A DNA stretch of 64,000 nucleotides, from contig CM040747.1 of the NCBI GenBank assembly GCA_022829145.1, positions 1,833,948 to 1,897,947 on the forward strand, written 5' to 3'. Shown in pieces: positions 11,760-24,800 of the stretch. Every line of letters begins with the position of its first letter. Position 1 is the first letter of the stretch. Made by a program: the position numbers and the translations under genes. Under the pieces are notes generated by a model that worked only from the letters and a program-made list of their open reading frames with translations, ran no database searches and was not told the DNA's origin. The stretch comes from Albula goreensis (lineage: Eukaryota; Chordata; Actinopteri; Albuliformes; Albulidae).

Positions 11760-11925
11760 TTGGCGGCCTGTAGCCTAGTGGCTAAGGTACATGAGTAGGA
11801 CCCTGGAGGCTGGTGGTTCAAGCCCCAGTCCAGCCACAGCAACAATACCACCTTGAGAAAGGCCCTTAACCCCACATTGATCCAACTGTAAGTCACTTTG
11901 GATAAAGTGTCAGCTAAATGACTAT
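11760..11925 (+). repeat. tRNA-derived SINE
   Basis: A complete-looking short element. Its tRNA-like head has an A box (TAGCCTAGTGGCTAAGG) and a B box (GGTTCAAGCCC). A body follows (GAGAAAGGCCCTTAACCCC), then the teleost tail GTCACTTTGGATAAAGTGTC-AGCTAAATGAC. Spacing and tail show it is a SINE insertion, not a functional tRNA gene. It is non-autonomous and would depend on an L2-type LINE. Confidence 0.85.
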
Positions 11926-12324
11926 CATGCCATGTCATGTATGGTTGGCCATAACAAACACATACTGTGCCCCAATGTACAAACATGGCATAAGAAGGCC
12001 AAGAAACATTCATTCTCATGCCAAAACAAATTTTTTCCCTGGATTTATATGTCGCTGTCGTCTTTTTCCAGTTCAGCAAAAACATCTTCATTACCATTTT
12101 GATTCTTTAGAAGACTTTGTTACTCTGTCTTAGACTGTCTACACTTTACAGGCCTAAGAATACTGCATCTGAAGCTCAGGTGAGAACACGCCCTGAAACC
12201 TGTGTGACAGGTGCTCTGAATGACGGGGGTCTGGGATTGGCTAAAGCATCTGACATCATTGAATATTATGATGTTAAGTGGACATATGAAATTATGTTTT
12301 ATTTATAGTTTCATGTAATTTTAG

Positions 12325-12400
12325 GTTCTGCTGCCTCTTTGGCCAGGTGTCCCTTGAAAAAGAGATTTATTTTTATAAGTAAATACATTATTAAATACCT
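12325..12400 (+). repeat. Dispersed retroelement tail fragment
   Basis: GCTGCCTCTTTGGCCAGGTG, then CCCTTGAAAAAGAGAT and TTTATTTTTATAAG, resembles a common fish dispersed repeat ending in CTTGAAAAAGAGAT. It is truncated on both sides. Family assignment is from memory of the motif and needs a repeat-library match. Confidence 0.45.
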
Positions 12401-14916
12401 TGTTATCGTCTGGCCCTTTTTGTGGAACACAAAAATTAAAGGAGGACAAGCAACACTCCACATGTTAATTGTGTCAGACAGACACAGACTCTGAGACTAT
12501 TTAGACAAGCATGTCCAAACATTAATCACAAGGAGACTATTCACGAAGAACCCAGATCTTTGTTTGAGTTTTACATGTTTGATATAATCAAACGTATTTT
12601 AAAATGTATGCAAGGTTCTCACTATTTGTGTGATCATTTTATTTTTATTTTGTTTTTTTAATCACTGGCATACACAATATGCAGACAAACATTATTTAAA
12701 GCATAAAAAACAAGGAAAAGTAGCCAGTTAAATAAGCACATATTTCATGGGGGGCATTAATTCATTAACAATAAATAATAGCAATATAGAAAAAATATTA
12801 CACATCTACTTGTGTGTTTGATTTTAGGCTATGTGTGGAAATTTGATTGCTCATTGCTGCAAATTGTGATCATTATTTAAATTACCCCAGGGAGCTTTCT
12901 AAGAAGAACTGAAAGAGGAATTTGTTGTGAGTTCATGAGAGGGGCTTGGCCATTCATATCAGGTGTTGCGGTTTGTAATTTAACTCCCCCCCCCCACTTA
13001 ATCTAGTTTGCACAACAGTTGTAGAAACACATGACTCAGATTTTTTTTCATCTGAAACACCCCTATGATGTAATCATCAAAACAATTACCCTCCCTGTAA
13101 TGTGATAATGCTTTAAATTCCTAGTATGACAGAGGATGTGAGGACATTTCAGACACAACCGTGTGCTTGTGTTGACTGCCATAACAATGCACTCATCTGA
13201 GTTTATATCTTTAAAAAATATATCTCCCACACAGCCATGTTTTTCCCCATATTTTTGCCAACGGTGTTTACTGGAGAATTTCCATTAATGTCACCAGCTG
13301 TCATCAGCTTAGTATTCTTCGATAACTCACTGTACAGACACATTTCCGCACATACACACATAGATACATAAACACACACATAAACACAATACATGTGTAC
13401 ACACAACGTAAGCGCTAGATTTCCTCTTCTGAAAATTGGACAAATATTTGAGTGGTCAGAGATACACGTGCTCAGGCTAACCGCACTGGGGAAGCGATAG
13501 CAATTCTTTTCTGCTGCTCAAAGAGAGAGAGAGAGAACAATGTTTGTTTTTTATGTCAAAAGATCCGCTTTGAGTAGAGAGTCTCAAGCCCTGGGGAGCA
13601 TGAGATCAGTGTGTTTGTAGTGGCTTTGAGTACGTACACCGAACCTTCCTTTGACGTCCCACCTTGCTTTATTCACCAGAAATGTATTATCTCAATTGTT
13701 ATGCAAGGGTGACTCTGTCCCCAGGAGAAGTCCATAACAAAAAAAAAAACAACCCAAAAAAAATACATTCTGGTAAATGATGAAATGTGGAATTTCTAAA
13801 AAGCACATTTGACCACTTTAAAGGTAATATCTTTATGGATAACCATGGTGTGTGAAAATTATTTCATGTCAAAGGTCCATTGTACTTTGTCCCTTCAAAT
13901 GCTAAAACATCAAGGTGTTTAGTTGTATTTCTTTATTCTTAAAAAAACAAAACAAAACAAAAGTTACACTGTAAGGTACAGCTGAACATAGCAGATTGTG
14001 GCATGAGTGCAATAATTACAAACAACAGCACAGAGAAGTGAAGTGAAGATAATTCAGGTGTAAGTCTACCAAAGAGTTTTATTGTTTCAGATTAGCATAT
14101 ACTGTGGCTGGGACTCAGCCCACATTCGTCCTTAGCTTTTACTCATAACTGAAAGCAAATTTTGTTTTTATCTTAACCGACACAGTTTGGAATGTTCAAC
14201 AATAATGAAAAGTAGCTCTCCAAACTGCTCTTGTAGAGCAAAGGGATGACACTCTTATTCAATGGTGAGTAAAAGTCAAGGATAAATGTTGATTTGTGTC
14301 TGTGTGTAGTTCCGATATCATGCTTGTTGTTGTTTGGGTATACATTTAATTTTGTTGCTCTAAAATTCTAGTTTAAGCATGCAGAAGCAGAAAAAACCCA
14401 TGCCAAATTTTAATTGACAACCATACTTCAATATCTGTCTTTCTTAGGGTGGTGATGATATTGCCTGCGAGATAATAACTAATAATTATGTTATATGTGA
14501 CGTCTATTGACTTGATTACATAGTATACAGATACAACATACGGGTGGAAATATACAGCTCCTAAGGATATAAGGACCTGCGAAAAATAACACCCCGGAAA
14601 AATATGGAATGAAAAATAAGTTACATCTAAAGTATGTCAAATTAAATTTTTCTTTTGTGACTAAAATACCTTCACATGTTGTCTATTTACCAATTGCGAC
14701 AAGATTCCTCCTGTTTTTATTTGCCAGCTTTCCTGCACTGCTCTGAGAAACCTGACATGAAGTAAAACTACAATATCTTGCGCCCTCCTGTGGTGCATAC
14801 CCGCTACTGCAATACTTGTATTTTGAGCCGACCAAAGTTTCGGAAGCGCTGAGTCTTCTGGTGGAACATACCGCCTTTGCAATGGCACTTTGCAAACTGG
14901 CGCACCCTTTAATGTG

Positions 14917-15063
14917 ATTGGCTACGGATACACTAAACTTGTTACCTTTAAATTCTTATTGGTCAAAATAGTTCACAGTGAACAAATGACTCGATTGGTT
15001 ATTGGACAATACAATTTCAAGACTGCCGCCCAGGACCTGACGCGCTGGAATTGTACCGGAAGT
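14917..15063 (+). promoter_or_regulatory. pan2: pan2 promoter: four inverted CCAAT boxes and an ETS site
   Basis: ATTGG occurs at 14917, 14958, 14994 and 15001, and a perfect ACCGGAAGT (GABP/ETS) site at 15055-15063. There is no TATA box. Spaced CCAAT boxes bound by NF-Y with ETS sites are typical of constitutive vertebrate promoters. A likely non-coding first exon follows, ending near TTGTACAG/GGTAAAC at about 15169. It lies about 590 bp upstream of the pan2 start codon. Confidence 0.55.
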
Positions 15064-15651
15064 ATCCAAATGTTATTGTTGTGTGAATGAAACCATGGAC
15101 TAATTAAGATTTTTGTGTGTTTCGGCAGTAAAACCCGTTTGTGCATGCTTGTTTGTACCTTTGTACAGGGTAAACGGAGACTGAGTTTGTTAAAATGTAT
15201 TCTCAATATTTGATATATTTTGCTAGCTGCTAGTTAATCTGTCGCTAGCTAATTTGGGTGGTCCAAGTTAGCTAGTTTAGCAAGGAAGCTAAGAGAGTTA
15301 GCTAACTAACCTTATCGCCGGACCTGTCGTAGGTGCCCAGCTCTGGTATTTGAGATTTGGCTGTTGCTTCGCATTCACTATAGAAACTGCAGTTTATGTG
15401 TTTGTGATTGAGGCGTACTTTCTTGCCGAGCTTGCTAACTGTCCGATACTTCAGATGAAATGAATTTGCTGAGTACCCAGCTACTTAGAAATTTAGATTA
15501 ATTATTTTGAATTTAAACACAAGTTTGTTGAGCCATAGTTTACCTGTGGTGTAGGCAAGGGCGCTAAGGAACAAGCTACTTGTCGTAGTGGTATATATGT
15601 CGTTTAATTGTGTAAATCAGTATTTGCTTGCCAAATTGAGCTGCTCTCATG

Positions 15652-18614
15652 ATGAACTATGAGGGTCTGGACCCAGGGATGGGCGAGTTCTCACCCTCCC
15701 TCCATGGTGCAATGGAGTCGGGGCTGGAGTCGTCCATGGACCCGCGGCTCGACCCGTCGCTACTGCAGGGCGTGGAGCTTGACCCCGAGGGGCTGGCGGT
15801 GTCCGTGCCCGAGTCTGTACACCTGCTGGAGGGGATGTTTTCAGAGCTGCACAGCGCAGTCGCTGAAGTGGGAATACCGGTCACCGCAGCTCACTTCGAT
15901 CTCCAGGAGGAATTGCTATGGATGGGGAACCACAGAGTAAGGCGTTTACAACTACCTTCAACCCTCAACACAGCGAGCAGTGCCTGCCTTTCAAACGCTG
16001 AATCTTTTACTATAAATCTACACACGTGTCCAAGGCACACGCCAAAGCTAAAAAGGAATTGTTTGATGTTTGCAAGGGGCCGGTTAAAGGAATTCACGTT
16101 TCCCTCACTCTCACTGTCCGCAGGGCCACGCCAGCTCTTTCTTCGGCTCCACGATGGGCCGCTACTCGTCCTTCCAGGTCCATGCGACAGATGACATCCG
16201 GAGCATCCAGAGCCTGGAGACCGGCGTGCTGTTCCTGTCGAAGAGCAACCTCAAGTGCCTGACCCGTGGCGGCCTCATCATGTTCGACTACCCGTGAGTC
16301 TCACTGACAGGTCACCCAAAGTTACCTTTAGTGCGTAAAAATAACTCTGCATTCATATTCCTACACAAATTTGCCTGGGAATGGCAACCAAACGGTGGGA
16401 CACAGTAAATTGTCTAATACCATGTCATTTCATATTACTTCTTAAATCCCCTTTCATATCACTACTTAAATCCCCAAATATGACTATTTTAAAAGCTTAC
16501 ATTTCAATATGTAAGTATTACATGTCGTAGCGTGTATTCACTTCAGGATGGAGGAGGGAGCGGACATGCACAGCCTGTTGCTGACGGACAACAACACGCT
16601 GCTCTTGGGCGGACTGCAGAACTACGTGTCTGAGATCGATCTGAACACCGTGCAGGAAACGCAGAAGGTAGGAACACAGACTGTTTCACCACGCTGTTCC
16701 CTTTCACCCAGTCCATCTCTGCACGATGCATGTATAACCTTAAGCGCTTTGACTGTCTGACCATTCTTATCCAGCATTTTTGGAAGTACTATAAGTGCGT
16801 TTAGCAGTGATGCTGTAAATGCTTGAACGTCTGGAATGATACCCTGTACTAAAACATTAAAATGAAAAATTGCATCGAAAAACTGAAATGCATTATTACT
16901 AAAAGGTATTCTAGATCCCGCTTGTATCTTTGCCTAGCTGTGTTCATGCATGCTTGCTTATAGCTATTTCAACAAAAGCAATCAGATTGTAAAAATATTA
17001 AATAGTTATATCATGAGTAATTATATTTTGACATGTTTAAATGCTACTGTTCGCTAACTCTTCACCATCTCTCAGGGATCTCAGATGCAGTTACTATCAT
17101 CAGCCGGGTGAACACTGGTGCTATAGCACTGTGACCTCCACATGATGTGTTAATCAAAAGTTTTTTAGTCTGAAAGAAGCAATGGTAGACAGCAAGGGAT
17201 GATAACCATATCTGACCTGATGAGTAGTTATAGATATATGAAGTGCTGGCTCGGTGGAGTTTGCAGTTGCAGACCTGTAGCTGCAGATTTTGTGTGTGTT
17301 TTTGCAGTTCACTGTGGAAGTTCCCGGCGTGGCGATCATGAGACAGTCAAACCGCTTCTTCTTCTGTGGTCACACCTCTGGAAAGGTGAGACAGGCAGAC
17401 CCCAGCCTCCAGCTCACATTCGTCTGGGCTTTGTGCTGCTGTGACATCTCAAGTCTGTAAGTAACTGTGCCTACAAAATTTAGAATTGCAGTTTGGCCTC
17501 CCTCCCCTAGGTGTCGCTGCGTGACCTGCGGACGTTCAAGCTGGAGCAGGAGTTTGACGCTTTCTCGGGCAGCCTGTCGGACTTCGACGTGCACGGGAAC
17601 CTGCTGGCGGCGTGCGGGTTCTCGAGCCGCGGGCTGAACGGGTTGGCGTGCGACCGCTTTCTCATGGTGTACGACCTGAGGATGATGCGCGCGGTGACCC
17701 CCCTGCAGGTGCATGTGGACCCGCTCTTCCTGCGCTTTATCCCCACCTACACCTCCCGCCTGGCCATCATCTCCCAGACAGGTACGCCGTGGGGTCTGCT
17801 GTGTGTGCGTTTGTCTGGGTCTGGGTCAGTGATGTGCTCAGACGTTCAGAGGGGCAGTTCCTCTACCAGTGTTTATTAGTGCTAATAATGGCTAATCCCA
17901 GCTATCAGAATCCTTCAGAGGGGCACCTTGGCCAAAAGAGGGCAAATGGGCCGTTGCCCGGGCAACAGTAGCACGAAGCTGTGCACATCCCTGGTCTGTG
18001 TTTGTCTCTCTATGTTTGTAAGCCTGTGTATTTGAAAGACTGTGTTCCCCCATTTCCTGCCTGCGTATATACGTGTTTTGCTTTGTGTGTGCACGTTTTT
18101 TTTTCCATTTTGCATATGTTGGTGTTTTTGCCTTTGTGTGTGCCTGTTTTTGCCTCTTTGTATGTTTGTTGTCCATGAATGCGTTTGTATGTCCTGTGTG
18201 TGTTTGTGTGTGTGTGTGTGTTTGCATTTGGACAATTCAATATGCCTGACCCCCCCCCCCCCCCACAGGACAGTGCCAGTTCTGCGAGCCCACGGGCCTG
18301 GCGAACCTCGCCGACATCTTCCACGTCAACACGGTGGGGCAGCTGCTGATGAGCTTCGACGTGTCGTCCAGCAAGCAGGCGCTGGCCTTCGGGGACTCCG
18401 GCGGCTGCGTGCACCTGTGGTCCGACGCCCCCGAGGTCACCTTCAACGGCTACTCCCGCGAGACGGACTTCGCTCTGCCCTGCCTGGTGGACACGCTCCC
18501 CCACCTGGACTGGAGCCATGACCTGCTTCCCCTGTCCCTCATTCCTATGCCCCTGACCAGCACCGAGCCGCTGCTGTCTGATTGGCCCAGCACCCTGGCC
18601 ACGCCCAGCCCCAG
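15652..18614 (+). other. pan2: pan2 exons 1-6: N-terminal WD40 propeller
   Basis: These exons encode about the first 424 residues. Diagnostic PAN2 segments are [19 protein letters not shown] (exon 3), [20 protein letters not shown] (exons 4-5), [17 protein letters not shown] and [11 protein letters not shown] (exon 6). In the known structure the propeller helps contact PAN3 and orient the complex on poly(A) RNP. Exon 6 is preceded by a run of 15 C followed by ACAG. Confidence 0.9.
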
Positions 18615-20593
18615 GTACCTCACCTTTGCCTGCTGCATGTTCTCAGACCCAATCTTGGGGTTGTATGCTCATATTCCACATTTCAGCCCCAATTACAACC
18701 TCTAAGTACAACAGCCTGTCTTCTGCTGTTCCCAGTTGGACACTTTTAATGCAACTGGCTAATTCAGTGTGGTCCCTATTGCTTTGAGTTCAATGACAGC
18801 AAAGTTCAGAGTGCCAAACCTACATTATGTTACAATTTGAGGAAGACCATGATGGTAGATCTTTAGCACATGTTTTCAGTGGAGTTATTTGATAGAGAGA
18901 TTGGTTGTAAGAAAAAAAGCATACATAGACTATTCCTAGGACTGTGTTTTGAGATCCCATGATCCCCTGGTTTCTCTGTCTGTGGGTGAGGTGTGTAAGG
19001 TAAATCTCTGTGTGTGGGTGAGGTGTGTAATATAAATCTCTGTGTGTGGTAGAGGTGTGTAAGGTAAATCTCTGTGTGTGGTAGAGGTGTGTAGGGTAAA
19101 TCTCTGTGTGTGGTAGAGGTGTGTAAGGTAAATCTCTGTGTGTGGTAGAGGTGTGTAAGGTAAATCTCTGTGTGTGGTAGAGGTGTGTAAGGTAAATCTC
19201 TGTGTGTGGTAGAGGTGTGTAAGGTAAATCTCTGTGTGTGGTAGAGGTGTGTAAGGTAAATCTCCGTGTGTGGTAGAGGTGTGTAGGGTAAATCTCTGTG
19301 TGTGGTAGAGGTGTGTAAGGTAAATCTCTGTGTGTGGGTGAGGTGTGTAATATAAATCTCTGTGTGTGGTAGAGGTGTGTAATATAAATTCTCTGTGTGT
19401 GGTAGAGGTGTGTAAGGTAAATCTCTGTGTGTGGTAGAGGTGTAAGGTAAATCTAGAGTGTGTGTAGGGAAAAGGTGTGTAAGGTAAATCTCTGTGTGTG
19501 GGTGAGGTGTGTAAGGTAAATCTCTGTGTGTGGAAAGAGGTGTGTAAGGTAAATCTCGTGTGTGGTAGAGGTGTGTAGGGTAAATCTCTGTGTGTGGTAG
19601 AGGTGAGTAAGGTAATCTCTGTGTGTGGTAGAGGTGTGTAAGGTAAATCTCTGTGTGGTAGAGGTGGTAGGTAAATCTCTGTGTGTGGTAGTAAGGTAAA
19701 TCTCTGTGTGTGGAAAAGGTGAGTAAGGTAAATCTCCGTGTGTGGTAGAGGTGTGTAGGGTAAATCTCGTGTGTGGTAGAGGTGTGTAAGGTAAATCTCT
19801 GTGTGTGGTAGAGGTGTGTAAGGTAAATCTCTGTGTGTGGTAGAGGTGTGTAAGGTAAATCTCTGTGTGGTAGAGGTGTGTAGGGTAAATCTCTGTGTGT
19901 GGTAGAGGTGTGTAAGGTAAATCTCTGTGTGTGGGAAAAGGTGTGTAAGGTAAATCTCTGTGTGTGGTAGAGGTGTGTAAGGTAAATCTCTGTGTGTGGA
20001 AAAGGTGTGTAAGGTAAATCTCTGTGTGTGGTAGAGGTGTGTAAGGTAAATCTCTGTGTGTGGGAAAAGGTGTGTAAGGTAACTCTCTGTGTGTGGTAGA
20101 GGTGAGTAAGGTAAATCTCTGTGTGTGGGAAAAGGTGTGTAAGGTAAATCTCTGTGTGTGGTAGAGGTGTGTAAGGTAAATCTCTGTCTCACCAGACGAG
20201 CTCCTCCTGTGGACCCGGAGATCCTCCGCACCATGAAGACGGTGGGGTTCATTGGTTACGCCCCAAACCCTCGGACACGACCCCGAAACCAGGCAAGCCG
20301 TTCTCCTGTGCTTAAGCTAGTGAAGGGGGCGACAGGTTTCACTCAACCAAAAATAGGAGGAGCTACCATATAGCATTAGTGACTAGCTGATAAGGAGAGA
20401 TGATAGTGCTTTGCTGTCAAGAGACAAGTCAGTGATTGATGGCTGAGTTTATCGCCACCGGTAATGGGATTTTTTTTCATCAGTTTTGCTTATAGCATCA
20501 TAGTTCTTGTAACGGTACTCTCTATAGATATTCTCTGTTCCACCGTTTCATAGTTATCCTCTGCTGCTGCTCCATATCCCTGACAGTGCTCTA

Positions 20594-20671
<78 letters not shown>

Positions 20672-23600
20672 CAGGTTCCTTACAAGACCAAAGAGGTGGA
20701 GTTGGAGTATGACAGTTACAGCCAGGTTCCTGAGTCTCCCATTGGCCGGGACGAGGAACCTCATCTCTATATGGTGCCCAAAAAGTACAGGAAGGTATGT
20801 TATTGTCCTATATGTACTGTATAAAGGGTGGCAGACAGTTCAGAATGACCTTGCAAAGAGGAAAAAGTAAACACACTGCTGAAGTCTGCAATACTTCCAT
20901 GTTTTTATAACATTCACCTCTGGTGACTCTCAATGTGTTGTCCAGGTCACCATAAAATACTCCAAACTGGGTCTGGAGGACTTCGACTTTAAGCATTACA
21001 ACAGGACCCTGTTTGCAGGACTGGAGCCCCACATTCCCAACGCCTACTGCAACTGCATGATCCAGGTGAGGCGTGTCACCGTGCAGGTGGAGCCCCTTAA
21101 ATCTGTGGTCCTCAGTCCTGTTCCTGTAGGGTCGTGGTGTACGCAGGTTATTCTTTTCATCTGAAAAAAAACAGGTTGTTCAGATTTAAAAGAGCAGGTG
21201 AAGTGAGTCATCTTCTGGTAAGGGACCTGCTGAAGAACTACAAAAACCAGCAGACCCTGCTGCCCTCTGGGACCCAACAGTGAGGACCATGGCTCTGAAA
21301 GACTGTTTTGGGCCTGTTGTTTTGCTGAGTTCGATGTTGGTTTCAGCATTCAAGCCACTGACATTACCGCGGTCATGCTGGTTCATGTAATAGAATCCTA
21401 ACTCCTGTACTGGGCTGTTTGTCTATAGTGCCTTTTATCCATAATCCTATAAAAATATATTGAAAGAATAGTTCACAGTCAGGCGGTGCTGCTGTCAGTG
21501 TCAGTAACTATCCTTTAGTAATCTCCGTTTGAGTTCTGGGTTCCAATGCTTTTCTGGAGCCGAGGGGCTGGGATGTGGCTCCATAGCACAGGAGCTTGTT
21601 TGAGTGTGGGACTGTACCTGCTCCAGGTGCTGTATTTCCTGGAGCCCATCCGCTGCCTGGTGCAGAATCACCTGTGCCAGAAGGAGTTCTGCCTGGCCTG
21701 TGAGCTGGGCTTCCTCTTCCACATGCTGGACCTGTCCAGAGGAGACCCCTGTCAGGTGACCTGAACCCAGCTGCCTGTGGGACTTTCACACTTCCTGTTT
21801 CTGCTTTTCCGTTTTCTGTCTCACTTCTTGTTTGGATTTTCACTTTCCGCCTCACATTCTGTTTCATCTGTATTGGGACCATGTACTCTTGATACATCAC
21901 ATCATATTAGTTATTTAGTACATGCATGTGTTTTTAATATAAGTAATAGTACCACTCTTGGTTAGCATCAACAAGCATCACTGCAAGGTACCTATGCTAA
22001 CTATGATTAGTTCAAACAGTGAGCTAATTCTAAGATAATCGTAACCATAATTATCATAATCAAAAACAAAACCTAACCTCAGTTTGTTGCAGGATACAGC
22101 CTGAATATGCCATCTCTTTCTGTCTCTGTCCTCCTCCTGCTCTCCTCTCTGTCTTTCTGCAGGTGTTTGCATAAACAAGTATTGATGTTTTCCTCAGCCA
22201 TTCTTTTTTTTTTTTTTTTTTTGATTTTTATCTCTCTTCCTCTTTCCCAAGGCCAGTAACTTCCTCCGAGCGTTCCGGACGATCCCGGAGGCGTCGGCCC
22301 TGGGCCTGATTCTGGCCGACTCGGATGAGCAGACGGGGAAAGCCAGGCTGGGGCGTCTGGTCCAGAGCTGGAACCGCTTCATCCTGACCCAACTGCACCA
22401 GGAAACCCAGGAGCAAGAGGGACCCCAGGCCTACAGGGGCGTCAGCAACAGGTACGGCCTCAGGCCTACAGGGGCGTCAGCAACAGGTACGGCCTCAGGG
22501 CAGGGCTCAGCAACAGGCCTCAGGCCTACAGGGGCGTCAGCAACAGGTACGGCCTCAGGCCTACAGGGGCGTCAGCAACAGGTACGGCCTCAGGCCTACA
22601 GGGGCGTCAGCAACAGGTACGGCCTCAGGCCTACAGGGGCGTCAGCAACAGGTAAGGCCTCAGGCCTACAGGGGCGTCAGCAACAGGTACGGCCTCAGGC
22701 CTACAGGGCGTCAGCAACAGGTGCGGACCTCAGGGCAGGGCGTCAGCAACAGGTAAGGCCTCAGGCCTACGGGGCGTCAGCAACAGGTACGGCCTCAGGC
22801 CTACAGGGCGTCAGCAACAGGTAAGGCCTCAGGCCTACAGGGGCGTCAGCAACAGGTACGGCCTCAGGCCTACAGGGGCGTCAGCAACAGGTGAGGAGGG
22901 ACTCCAGGTGCGAAGGGGCATAGCAACAAGTAAAGAGGGTCTCCAAGGTATACTGGGGAGTCAGTATTAGGTAAGCCCCCAGAAAGAAGAAAATGTGCTT
23001 GTTTTGGTGAGAGAGTAGTCACTGCTCAGTATAAGCAGTGGGTAACTTGCCTTGTGATCCTCTGCTGTTTCCTGGCCGGTTGTGATGTGTCATTGTGCTG
23101 TCTCCTGCAGCGGGCTGGGCTCGTCGGGGGAGTCTGTGATCGGCCGGCTGTTCGGGTGCGAGGTGGAGAACAGCAGCCTCTGCCGCTGTGGGAAGGAGAC
23201 CGTGCGCTCGTCCCTCACTCTCCTGTTCACCATGCACTACCCTGAGCAGAGCTCGCTCGGTGAGTGACCAGCTAACAGGCTAGGCCTCCGATAAAACACT
23301 AAGAGTTACAGTCAGACCTCCAGGTGGCTCATGGGTTTGGGAAGCAGGCGAGAGCCTGGGGACCAGGTGTGTAAGTCCCATTACTGACTATGACCAGAGG
23401 TGTGCATTGCCAAAGCAACAATCGACCCAGTCTTGCCAGGATGATCAGAGTTAAACCAGTTAAAGTTGTTCTTATGATCCATAGAATGTTTTGTGAGATT
23501 TTTTCAGAAATGCAGTTACAGAGTTTAACAACTAGTACAACCCATCGTTAACTTAAAGAAGAGGCTGTCGTTTCTGCCACCAATCCTTTCTGTGCTTGTC

Positions 23601-24565
23601 GTTCATCTGTCAATCCCTCAGATAAGTCCATAAAGGAGTACGACTTTGCAGAGATCCTGAAGAAGAGCATCTGTCTGGAGCAGAGCACCCAAGCCTGGTG
23701 TGAGAACTGTGAGAAATACCAGCCCACAGTGAGTACTGCGCCCCCCCCCAGCCCACAGTGAGTACTGCGCCCCCAGCCCAGTACTGCGCCCCCAGTGCGC
23801 CCCCTCAGTACTGCCCCCAGCCCCCTCAGCCCACAGTGAGTACTGCCCCCCCCCAGCCCACAGTGAGTACTGCCCCCAGCCCACAGTGAGTACTGCACCC
23901 TGCCCCCCCAGAAAACACTGCCCTGACTGGCTTGTGTTTTTGCGGTGTGTTTTAATGTGAGGTGGAATGTTACCTGAGTGTCTGTTGCTCCTCTGATCTC
24001 CAGGTGCAGACACGCAACATCCGCTGCCTCCCGGACGTGCTGGTGATCAACTGTGAGGTGAACAGTGTGAAAGAGGCGGAGTTCTGGAAGGCCCAGGCTG
24101 AGGTGAGGCCCTCAGCCAATCAGGGCCCTGCTGAACCATTACCGTGCATTATAACTCGGCCAATCACAGCCCTGCTGCACAGGCAGAGCCGAATGCAGTA
24201 CTGTGTTCTTATGAGTTTGATGTTTGGATGACAGGCCAAGACATTTATGTGAGTCTACAATAAAAAAAAACTCAGAAAAAGAATCCGATTCTTAAGTTCA
24301 AATTCATTTACTGTTTGTGTTTCTGTATAATGAAATAAAACTCAATGAAAGCTTTGTATTGGGCATATAAGAAATAGTGCTTTGCTGTGGGGAACCCCAT
24401 CAGATGTATCTCCATTTCATCTCCATTTGTCGCTTGTCTGTGTTGTGTCCTCAGTACGCTTTCAACAAGGCCATGAAAAAGGAGGAGATGGAGCGACCGA
24501 AACCACCCAGAGAACCCATCCCAACCGAGTGGTGTGTGGAGTAAGGGCATTTAAATACACATATC

Positions 24566-24605
<40 letters not shown>

Positions 24606-24746
24606 TTCCTTTGTATAAGTGTATATGTGTATGTATCTGTGACCCTGTGTCTGTTTAGTTGTGGAGTAAGTTGTGTTGATGATAAATATTCTTTTCTATT
24701 TAAAAGCATCATGGTTTAAGGTCTGAATATTTTTGCAAGGCACTGC

Positions 24747-24800
<54 letters not shown>

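Larger units (their letters stand above)
10500..14880. other. Intergenic region between il23a and pan2
   Basis: About 4.4 kb, AT-rich, with no convincing exon on either strand. It holds a full SINE (11760-11925), a dispersed-repeat tail (12325-12400), short GA and CA runs (13380-13540) and homopolymers. Distal regulatory elements for the divergent il23a/pan2 pair could lie here but none can be named. Confidence 0.6.

Noticed and set aside
11760-11832. Possible tRNA gene
   Set aside because: The A and B boxes are present, but the fold is poor and a SINE body and conserved tail follow, so it is a tRNA-derived SINE.
18936-20252. 438-codon minus-strand open frame rich in [13 protein letters not shown]
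   Set aside because: It is the reverse strand of the pan2 intron 6 minisatellite. Its periodicity is that of the repeat, it has no family resemblance, and a real plus-strand gene spans it.
22425-22897. CRISPR-like regularly spaced repeats
   Set aside because: The genome is vertebrate and the copies are contiguous with no unique spacers. The unit is the pan2 exon 11 junction.
23315-23410. Possible second SINE in pan2 intron 12
   Set aside because: GGTGGCTCATGGG followed by GGTGTGTAAGTCCC is only loosely like A and B boxes, and no conserved tail was found.
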